This document shows positions 61,401 to 64,000 of a stretch of DNA of 64,000 nt, piece by piece. Position 1 is the stretch's first letter; the number at the start of each line of letters is the position of its first letter. The notes under the pieces are model-generated. The model saw nothing but the letters and a program-made list of their open reading frames with translations. It did not search any database and was not told the origin of the DNA. The stretch comes from Nyssa sinensis (Eukaryota; Streptophyta; Magnoliopsida; Cornales; Nyssaceae), in contig CM018037.1 of assembly GCA_008638375.1 (NCBI GenBank), positions 36,537,576-36,601,575 of the forward strand, read 5' to 3'. The translations under genes and the position numbers were made by a program.

Positions 61401-63329
61401 TGTTGCAGTTTTAAAATAACATGTCCACGGTATCAATGACAACATTTTGGCACAGATGCTATCTTGAAAATCTTTATAGAATTATTTAAAAAAAAATTCT
61501 AAACCAAAAAAAATGTGGGTCTAGGTGGTGAGGAAGGAAATGATAGCCTGGCCTCTAATTTAACAAAAGACATGGCCCTAAACAAAGGCGAACAGCAGGG
61601 AAGGTGTTCTAAAGGGAACTGCACTAAGTTGCAATAAAAGATTTGGTGAATTGATTTTGACAAAAATGCCAATGGAAAATGTCAAATGCAGTTTGGATGA
61701 GCATGCTTCACAAGCAAGATTCATGATGGTTAACAGTATAAAATAAAAACTGTTAATCTTCTTTATTATTACTAACAAATTAATATGACCAATTATTTTT
61801 TATATACTACATACACGTGTATTTTCCAATTCTAATTATTAATACTATAACAGGATTTTTTTCGAAAAATATTAATTATCAAGTAATAGAATTATTAATT
61901 ATTTACATGGAATTAAGTTGGTTCCACAAAATATTATTCATTATTGAGGTTAATTATAAGGTCGATTGTACTTATCATTGATTCCTTTGCTCTTATTGCA
62001 ACATACTTGAAAAAAATTCACACTCCGTGTTTATGTCATATAGTTTATCTGCACACACTTTTAATGCTTTCTCAAACACTGCCTGTTAGCTTCTACACTT
62101 TTCAAGATGAACAATTCTTCTTCCACCACACTTGCGCCAGCAACTCTTTTTTTTTCCGTAATGCCTAGGTTTATATATCAGATATAAAATTGGTTATAAC
62201 GTTTTTTCTTAATAAACTCGAAAAAATTGAGGTAATTAGTCTCATGCAATTAAGTATAACACACAGATCAAGGAATTTTCTTAAGCAGGCTCAGGAAAAA
62301 GGTAAATCCTTCACAGCCATTACGGGTTCATTATTTTCGTGGGCCTTAGATGACTACTCTATTTAGGCCTAGGCGTTTACTTATCCACCCTACATTGCCT
62401 TGGTCCTGTCCAAATCTTTTACCTAGATTATTGGGCATTCTTTTAAGTAACCTTTATTTTTCCTAAATATCTGTCTTGCTTACACATTTTTTTAAGCATG
62501 TTGTAACTAGAAAAGTCACCACCCATTTTGGTATACAAGCTCTTACGACTACAATGTGAAGAAATTCTCATGAGAGCAATTTCAGAATAAAATCTACTTC
62601 CTGTTAATCATTATGACAGGAAATAAATCATGAATGTAACAAGATCAGACTAACATCGACCGTTGCCAATGCTAAATGAACAAAACCAAAATTTATACCC
62701 GAAAAAGAGCGGAAAATGACAAACAAAAAGGAAAAAAAAGGCACAGAAGTTACCTTGGTGAAGGTACCCTGAGGTGATTTTTGCATTTCATCTTCTATGG
62801 GATGCCTGATGCCACCATCAGTCTAAAATAATATAATACAAATGACAGACTTATAGAACAAGCAGTAAAGGCATCAGAGAAGCCATGTAACACGTAAATA
62901 GACTGCAAAGCAAACTTAATTACCCTCCATGTCTGTTCCGAACCAGAATTGTTTAGTAGCGCTTCTCTCTTAAGGTGCAAAGTATACACCTTCTTTGAGT
63001 TTTTTGTCTTAGAAGAAACCATAGCATGCCTACAAGAAGGAATTAATGGGTTAGAGACCAAATTGATTCCAAGTTTATACTCTCTTAAAATAATCCCCAA
63101 AAAAAAATAAAAAATAAAAATGAAAACATTATTCCATAGAACTCATACCTGCCTAAATGCATAGATGCCACGGGTCCTCCATATCCAAACATGCCAAAGA
63201 AAGGCTGCAGTTGCCCAAATCAACTCTTAATAGAAACAGGTTTAACAACAAAGGATACAGTGCTTCATCAAGAAACTTACGTACGCACAGCTGATCTTAA
63301 ATTTTTGTTTCCCATAATTCATCAAGAAA
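17208..63329 (-). CDS. GMI1: GMI1 (SMCHD1-like ATPase/SMC-hinge protein), 5' end missing
   Basis: Exons, 5' to 3': 63281-63329 (tentative), 63149-63204, 62924-63029, 62754-62822, 60593-60679, 55198-55248, 52056-52191, 51825-51886, 51581-51709, 36846-36936, 36685-36719, 36055-36130, 35758-35940, 35424-35582, 35029-35050, 34806-34920, 34589-34705, 33485-33808, 33257-33366, 32545-32722, 32332-32440, 32104-32198, 26268-26366, 25569-25635, 21528-21613, 21135-21416, 20828-21053, 20160-20274, 19254-19469, 18969-19160, 18449-18766, 17208-17451 (stop TGA at 17208). In Arabidopsis GMI1 is induced by DNA damage and supports somatic homologous recombination. The phases chain together except in exons 20828-21053 and 19254-19469, where single-base breaks lie. 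The N-terminal ATP-binding exons are off the right edge or unrecognised. Confidence 0.88.
20900..21035 (-). repeat. tandem duplication (about 84 bp) inside a GMI1 exon
   Basis: On the minus strand, AAAGTGGAGCATG occurs twice, and each copy is followed 19 or 20 bases later by TTCAGATGGAAAGATCTT and a CTC(C/A)..GGACTCA block. The second copy has one extra base between these anchors, which puts TAA into frame (DDVHQ then stop). The downstream frame CSDGKILLLQDSASPKDVEN is preserved. Confidence 0.8.
22396..22441. repeat. (TG)n-(TA)n microsatellite
   Basis: About 13 TG dinucleotides, a short GAA interruption, then about 8 TA dinucleotides. Confidence 0.9.
25006..25140 (+). repeat. possible tRNA-derived SINE
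   Basis: CCGTAGCTCAATTGG resembles a tRNA 5' end with A box and GAGGTTCAGGT resembles a weak B box. A body of about 70 bp follows. Confidence 0.35.
25569..26366 (-). CDS. GMI1: GMI1 exons MFDAYGNHVEGG and DDRGCIDLSSLL
   Basis: Exon 26268-26366 (99 bp) reads MFDAYGNHVEGGMEVLLNVD and on to GSIRK. Exon 25569-25635 (67 bp) reads VDDRGCIDLSSLLRVTGGYG. Phases fit each other and their neighbours. Confidence 0.85.
26656..26940. repeat. dispersed repeat with ACTCAACTCAAC / TTATTTGGGGTTGGCTA motif
   Basis: The pentamer-rich start followed by TTATTTGGGGTTGGCT appears twice in the window (here and at 35176-35290). The motif is common in plant genomes, probably as the tail of an RTE LINE or a related SINE. 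The family name is an inference. Confidence 0.45.
27949..28251 (+). mobile_element. TRIM (terminal-repeat retrotransposon in miniature), copy 1
   Basis: Two direct terminal repeats of 74 bp (27949-28022 and 28178-28251) both contain TTCTCTAATAGCTTAA-like cores and end CTTAACA. A purine tract AAGGGGAG stands just before the right repeat. Total 303 bp with no coding capacity. It is the same family as the copy at 44333-44633 but more diverged. No clear target duplication remains. Confidence 0.75.
28985..29170 (-). mobile_element. possible L1-type LINE 3' end fragment
   Basis: GATCAGTAAAAGGATAAA and AAAAGGCGCCTACGGGGCCAACCC resemble the 3' UTR start of plant L1 LINEs when read on the minus strand. 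No coding sequence is seen. Confidence 0.35.
29366..29475 (+). repeat. tRNA-derived SINE
   Basis: TTAGCTTGAGTGGTATC fits an A box and GAGGGTTCATGTCCC a B box at tRNA spacing. A short body follows. Confidence 0.5.
30907..30999 (+). repeat. Au-type SINE fragment (3' body)
   Basis: AAAACAGCCTTTCCGCTTGC, GGGGTAAGGTTGCATAC, CCCCAGACC and GGCGGGAGCCTTGTGCACTG follow in the order known from the body of the plant Au SINE. The tRNA-like head is not recognisable. Confidence 0.65.
32104..36936 (-). CDS. GMI1: GMI1 central exons
   Basis: Twelve closely spaced exons. They include AWLPFMEPRQKKGDKAHILK (36846-36936), a 22-bp micro-exon encoding GEARIIC (35029-35050), the 108-codon exon 33485-33808 (AFPIDAMVYAGHVFPKEIVA...), and exon 33257-33366 (RERNSGNFEKSVQVK... 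ending QYNVR). That last exon uses a T-rich acceptor TTTTTTTTGTTAG and supplies the two bases that exon 32545-32722 (VGSCFPPFSLACYD) needs. No frame breaks were found in this block. Confidence 0.85.
33989..34531 (-). mobile_element. hAT-type MITE (543 bp), copy 1, in a GMI1 intron
   Basis: The ends are CAGGGATCAAAATTTC and the complement of TTTTGATCCTTG. The flanks ATCCCGGA (33981-33988) and ATCCCAGA (34532-34539) form an 8-bp duplication with one mismatch. Inside are many GTTTCC/GGAAAC repeats. It fills most of the 780-bp intron and ends about 60 bp from the splice donor of exon 34589-34705. Confidence 0.8.
35176..35290. repeat. second copy of the ACTCAACTCAAC / TTTGGGGTTGG repeat
   Basis: CTAACTCAACTCAACAAAG followed by ACTATTTGGGGTTGGTGGCA; related to 26656-26940. 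Confidence 0.45.
37919..38114 (+). repeat. 5' LTR of the Copia element
   Basis: 196 bp. The stretch TTATGATTTAGGAAGGAATT occurs as an extra copy near the start, which explains the 21-bp length difference from the 3' LTR. Confidence 0.95.
38155..40269 (+). CDS. Copia gag, protease and 5' integrase (first part of the polyprotein)
   Basis: 704 codons from ATG at 38155 to TAG at 40267. Order: gag/UBN2 region (VEKFNGKNYREWAQTIKLII, residues about 48-170); CCHC zinc knuckle CDHCKKLGHSKETC (about 318-331); protease active site WIIDSGASDHM (about 422-432); pre-integrase LWHRRMGH; zinc-binding CEVC; and the start of the integrase core with HSDLWGP and FIDDHSR. The stop falls after GIIH, where the frame continues unchanged on the other side (SSCVHTPQQNGVAERKNRH). 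Confidence 0.93.
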   Translation: MAAQNGDSHESSQSTIQEIKEGEPELTSSMSSSGMFETSPIHLAVEKFNGKNYREWAQTIKLIIDGKGKLGLLTGEICQPPTTDVAASQRWRSENSLITSCLINSMKPIIGKTYMFLPTAKDVWDAVRETYSDTEDASQIFELKKKLWQMKQEGREVTEYYTEMVRLWQELDLSCGEEWECTGDSVRFKKKMEAERVFEFLAGLNRELDDVRGRILGRRPLPSIREVFAEVRREEQRRKVMLKERAEVNGEVAADGSALVSRGGMSREMPFTTSGSTSSNLRQRQNSTVGNPYNPHEISAHLTRGPSSGSGPRQSKRPVCDHCKKLGHSKETCWALHGKPADWKPRQPKSHGYQAFTEQQIDTDAQSTVSGGFNPEQLEKLYALFSTFQASGRSSNSLPSGSLAHKGTFLTALSTTLHLTPWIIDSGASDHMTGAHHLFSTYSPCAGNLKVKIADGTLSPVAGKGSIRISEFITLKSVLHVPNISYNLLSVSQLTKQSHCSAIFLSSNCVFQDLSSGKTIGSAKEHEGLYYFDDTCMSKQYLPSICNSASSPRDSDLVLWHRRMGHPSFQYLKHVFPSLCLNKSPLDFQCEVCELAKHNLTSFSKSPYKPSLPFTLIHSDLWGPSRVPNRTHKKWFITFIDDHSRLSWVFLLKDKSEVHSVFINFYNMIYIQFHTKIQILRTDNGTKYFNSSLSPFFQAKGIIH
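40270..42657 (+). CDS. Copia 3' integrase, reverse transcriptase and RNase H (after the internal TAG)
   Basis: Same frame as the part before the stop. The first in-frame ATG is at 40351, but coding similarity begins directly after the TAG. It contains the end of integrase (HTPQQNGVAERKNRH, PRALKCIFIGYSPTQKGYKC), reverse transcriptase (KPVGCKWVFTVKYKADGTID, DIKNAFLNGELEEEV, active site YVDDIILTGD), and RNase H (YTDADWAGSAEDRRSTTGY, SSAEAEFRAV). It ends with TGA just before the purine tract. No frameshift. Confidence 0.93.
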   Translation, partial: SSCVHTPQQNGVAERKNRHILEVARALLFTSHMPHRFWGDAVLTAAFLINRMPSRVLSFTSPLQKFQETFPESRLSSCLPLRVFGSTVFVHVHASQRTKLDPRALKCIFIGYSPTQKGYKCYDPRSQKVYVSLDVTFFENTPYYSLQGESLREARPSHTDFDVAIFESTPDIPSHSLSHTEEILNSGGDVGQQIDREILVYSRRPKSKSDETLTSDAPTESDPVIDPTTHVPTSNPDQVTNPDDLPIALRKQPRSCTFHPISKFVSYNALSAKCRAFTSNLDRIQIPKNIQEALEIPEWRKAVMEEIRALEKNETWEVMSLPRGKKPVGCKWVFTVKYKADGTIDRYKARLVAKGFTQTYGIDYTETFAPVAKLNTVRVLLSLAANLDWPLHQFDIKNAFLNGELEEEVFMMLPPGFYKGEETRVCKLRKSLYGLKQSPRAWFDRFTKVIKNQGYQQGQSDHTMFFKQTNDGRKTILIVYVDDIILTGDNTGELERLKKVLATEFEVKDLGQMRYFLGMEVARSRKGISVSQRKYVLDLLTETGMLGCKPSDTPIETGRKMEDVGKPVDRERYQRLVGKLIYLSHTRPDIAFVVSVVSQHMHSPKEGHLEAVYKILRYLKGSPGRGLFFKKGDSKKIEIYTDADWAGSAEDRRSTTGYCTYVWGNLVTWRSKKQSVVARSSAEAEFRAVAQGMCEGLWLRKLLEELHITVEFPIKLYCDNKAAISISHNPVQHDRTKHIEVDRHFIKEKIEKGIVCMTYIPTREQLADIFTKGLQRSSFEEFICKLDMINIYDPT
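42665..42839 (+). repeat. 3' LTR of the Copia element
   Basis: 175 bp, no substitutions relative to the 5' LTR. Confidence 0.95.
43215..45155 (-). pseudogene. L1-type LINE fragment (RT 3' part and zinc-binding RT tail), interrupted
   Basis: Read leftward: reverse transcriptase end with FDTMVFCDAKENHLRLL, GLKVNFHKSK and KYLGLPLGPKSKSKGIW (44640-45155). Then, after a nested TRIM, come VWKAIRKGHGVFVRNIRFEM and the zf-RVT segment with HCSMCKEEEELVNHLLVHC (43485-43703) and CLVWCLWQERNHKVFE (43253-43501). Several frame changes and the missing upstream two thirds show it is dead. FCDA stands where active copies have FADD-like residues. Confidence 0.85.
44333..44633 (+). mobile_element. TRIM (301 bp), copy 2, nested in the LINE fragment
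   Basis: Direct terminal repeats of 74 bp at 44333-44406 and 44560-44633, both TGTTGAAA...ATCTAACA. The target duplication ATCCC is perfect (44328-44332 and 44634-44638). TGATATCAGAACC directly after the left repeat resembles a Met-tRNA primer binding site, and GAGGGGGAG directly before the right repeat is a purine tract. The interior is only about 150 bp, with no coding capacity. Confidence 0.93.
45170..46060. mobile_element. LTR-like remnant with CTCGAG-rich hairpin segment
   Basis: The segment 45258-45420 is dense in GCTCGAGC, CTAGCTAG and GAGCTCGC, flanked by an inverted repeat (CACTGGGGTTCACT with AGTGAACTCCAGTG). Near 46040-46066, GTCGACCTATTCACCCCCCT resembles the region next to the LTR end of some plant Copia elements. 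No matching second LTR was found. Confidence 0.35.
46100..46450 (-). mobile_element. possible L1 LINE 3' end fragment
   Basis: GATAAGTAATATTTGCATAA and GACTGCCCAAGGGGGGATAA read like a worn plant L1 3' UTR on the minus strand. Short A-runs follow. Confidence 0.3.
46880..47106 (+). pseudogene. short L1 LINE fragment
   Basis: Plus-strand translation gives NGSYRVSVWQGI, a stop, then KGELSLSNMHTLLWEMGIG, the segment after the L1 reverse transcriptase (compare VWKAIRKGHGV at 44100). It stops where TGTGATACCCC begins at 47107. Confidence 0.5.
47107..48954 (+). mobile_element. possible Ty3/gypsy-type LTR remnant
   Basis: Begins TGTGATACCCCAACCCCC, the form of many plant Ty3/gypsy LTR starts, exactly where a LINE fragment is cut off. 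No internal domain, primer site or second LTR was found. The right limit is set by the next element. Confidence 0.35.
49201..49587 (+). pseudogene. captured GAT-domain (TOM1-like) gene fragment
   Basis: The open frame from 49201 contains WLDDLTTMLVQQCHQSRFTV, RIIETVRNNEAALLFEGLNL and NDEIQKVLLKFEALNKLSVV. This fits the three-helix GAT domain of TOM1-like (TOL) proteins, which bind ubiquitin in endosomal sorting. The first 45 codons do not fit the family and the VHS domain is missing, so it is a fragment with unrelated ends. Whether it is expressed cannot be seen. Confidence 0.6.
50257..50916 (+). mobile_element. hAT-type MITE (660 bp), copy 2
   Basis: The ends CAAGGATCAAA and TTTGATCCTTG are perfect inverted repeats. 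The flanks GGATCAGG at 50249-50256 and 50917-50924 are a perfect 8-bp duplication. It shares the GTTTCCAC/ATGTTTCC interior and TIRs with the MITE at 33989-34531, in the opposite orientation. Confidence 0.9.
51581..60679 (-). CDS. GMI1: GMI1 exons between the ATPase domain and the large intron
   Basis: Five exons give one continuous frame: VEIFEPKMKSLDVLQLQCK (60593-60679), SDEVSNTRKTIMPIEFQ (55198-55248), VNGVDLAEIEGGEVAITNLH onward (52056-52191), LRASQEANARLKCIYFPIVE (51825-51886), and ENIERILEKLEEEGCGITEN to RLGRLLPDARW (51581-51709). All phases agree. The next exon is 14.6 kb away. Confidence 0.85.
52192..55197. other. GMI1 intron with a LINE fragment
   Basis: Contains the L1 fragment at 53030-53720. 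Otherwise it is AT-rich with a C-run near 52290 and a T-run near 53890, and no other feature is recognised. Confidence 0.5.
53030..53720 (+). pseudogene. L1-type LINE zf-RVT fragment
   Basis: Plus strand: ETFPWKGI, then KSKVPSKASFLVWIADWKAI, then a zinc-binding segment NRCCICKQEDESGNHLLLHW, then CLLWCVWLERNHRMFEGEE. It is spread over two or three frames with stops. This is the same domain as the minus-strand LINE at 43.3-45.2 kb, but in the opposite orientation. Confidence 0.8.
55249..60592. other. GMI1 intron (5.3 kb)
   Basis: AT-rich. A segment near 56090-56720 and another near 58150-58520 share GATCCTA..ATCC motifs and repeated phrases about tens of bases long, so they are probably copies of one dispersed repeat. 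Tandem ACAATTACTATAGAAGCGAT occurs twice at 59217-59272. No gene recognised. Confidence 0.4.
60680..62753. other. GMI1 intron with an internal duplication
   Basis: The stretches 61010-61230 and 61265-61480 are about 85-90% alike (shared GGCATACCAGTACATAA, ACTCCAAACTACAT, AACATTTTGGCACAGATG), a tandem duplication of about 250 bp. The rest is AT-rich with nothing recognised. Confidence 0.55.
61010..61480. repeat. tandem duplication of about 250 bp
   Basis: Two adjacent diverged copies, recognised by GTTAGCTGGCATACCAGTAC / GTTAGCTAGCATACCAGTAC and TTGGCACAGATG(A/C)TATCTTG. Confidence 0.75.
62754..63329 (-). CDS. GMI1: GMI1 ATPase-domain exons (part of GHKL domain)
   Basis: Four exons. Exon 63149-63204 reads PFFGMFGYGGPVASMHLGR, the glycine-rich motif of the GHKL ATP-binding fold in this family. 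Exon 62924-63029 continues with SSKTKNSKKVYTLHLKREAL, and 62754-62822 with RHPIEDEMQKSPQGTFTK. Exon 63281-63329 (FLMNYGKQKFKISCAY) has good splice sites and fitting phase, but its sequence is not what I expect before PFFGMFGYGG, so it is tentative. Confidence 0.75.
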
Positions 63330-64000
63330 CTGAAAGAATAAATATTAACAAAGCTCTCCAATTGTAAACGAAAATGTTCATTTGGTTATACACAGCACAA
63401 AAAATCACTATTCTTTTAAATCAGGGGCCACATGAGTGTGGCTCATGCAGTCATTCTACAATCTACATAAACATAGCTGAGGAAGTATGAATTGGAGAGA
63501 GAGATCGCAATCAGTTATCTGTCAAGAAAAGGGAGAAAAGTTGGAAAACCTAAGAAAGCCCTGTTTGTGGACCAAGTACAGCCCATAACGGGTACCACAT
63601 GGTAGGTATCAATCCCAGTAGCGAAGAACTAGAATAGCCCTAGATCTCACATCCAAGAATATGGATGGATCATATTTTCTATGCAATTTTTAAGTTCGAT
63701 TTGAGTATGATATGATGACCATTTGTATTAATAGAGGAATCCTATTTGAGTACATTAGATAACCATTAATTTTAATAGAAAATTCAAATTTGAGTACATT
63801 AGTTAAGTGTCTTCTATCTAGAAAAAGGTCAACAACACTATCAAATTACACAGAGCCTTGTCTTTGGGGTGACTCTAACTTCATGCCATAGTAAAACAGT
63901 AAATGTAGACACAATAGCCAATAAGCACAGGCCCTCCATACCAAATCATCCACCATCCCACTTCAAAAGGAATCTTATCAGGAAGAAGGAAAGCCTTTAC
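63330..64000. other. right edge, GMI1 intron or upstream sequence
   Basis: No exon I can support. The expected ATPase N-box exons must be further right or too diverged to see here. Confidence 0.4.

Noticed and set aside
63930..64000. Minus-strand ...PFEVGWWMIWYGGPV resembling the PFFGMFGYGGPV ATPase exon
   Set aside because: The likeness covers only about 15 bases and there is no clear splice acceptor. It may be a worn exon copy, but I cannot support it.
1..64000. CRISPR arrays, rRNA genes, bacterial operons
   Set aside because: No spacer-repeat pattern, no rRNA sequence, and clear plant gene structure throughout.

Overview
This window is plant nuclear DNA from a eudicot, probably a woody one. 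It is AT-rich, has intron-split genes with GT..AG junctions, and its introns are packed with retrotransposons, MITEs and SINEs. The protein families (JMJ25/KDM3-like, DMS3, GMI1) are plant chromatin factors. I cannot name the species.

The three host protein genes recognised here all lie on the minus strand. From the left: (1) 160-3678 is the 5' end of a JMJ25/KDM3-like H3K9 demethylase gene. Its first exon encodes about 13 AT-hook motifs, most in a 129-bp tandem array. Exon 2 carries the RING-like cysteine cluster, and the rest lies off the left edge. (2) 4438-4509 is a tRNA-Gln(CTG) gene on the plus strand. (3) 14523 down to about 6330 is DMS3, the small SMC-hinge protein of RNA-directed DNA methylation. 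It starts with a 7-codon first exon and a 4.3-kb first intron full of mobile elements. (4) From beyond the right half (about 63329) down to 17208 is GMI1, the large GHKL-ATPase/SMC-hinge protein. I traced 32 exons across 46 kb. Its first exons lie to the right of the window or were not found.

DMS3 sits directly behind GMI1, head to tail. It repeats the coil and hinge exons at the 3' end of GMI1 with matching intron phases and nearly matching exon lengths, which suggests DMS3 arose as a tandem copy of the GMI1 3' end. All three genes carry single-base frame breaks, two of them in GMI1 and two in DMS3, shown by exon-length arithmetic. These are either assembly errors or decay.

The GMI1 introns hold most of the mobile DNA. 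A 14.6-kb intron (36937-51580) contains a recently inserted Copia LTR element (37919-42839, TSD TTTTG, LTRs without substitutions, one internal TAG). It also has an L1-type LINE fragment broken by a 301-bp TRIM, LTR-like debris, and a hAT-like element that carries a GAT-domain (TOM1-like) gene fragment and is itself split by a 660-bp hAT MITE. A related MITE copy in the opposite orientation fills another intron at 33989-34531. A second TRIM copy lies at 27949-28251. The DMS3 intron 1 holds a Mutator-like MITE, and an RTE-type LINE relic broken by a 570-bp MITE that itself contains a tRNA-like (A box/B box) segment.

Exon ends were read by eye from splice consensus, reading frame and homology remembered for these families. 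They may be off by a few bases.
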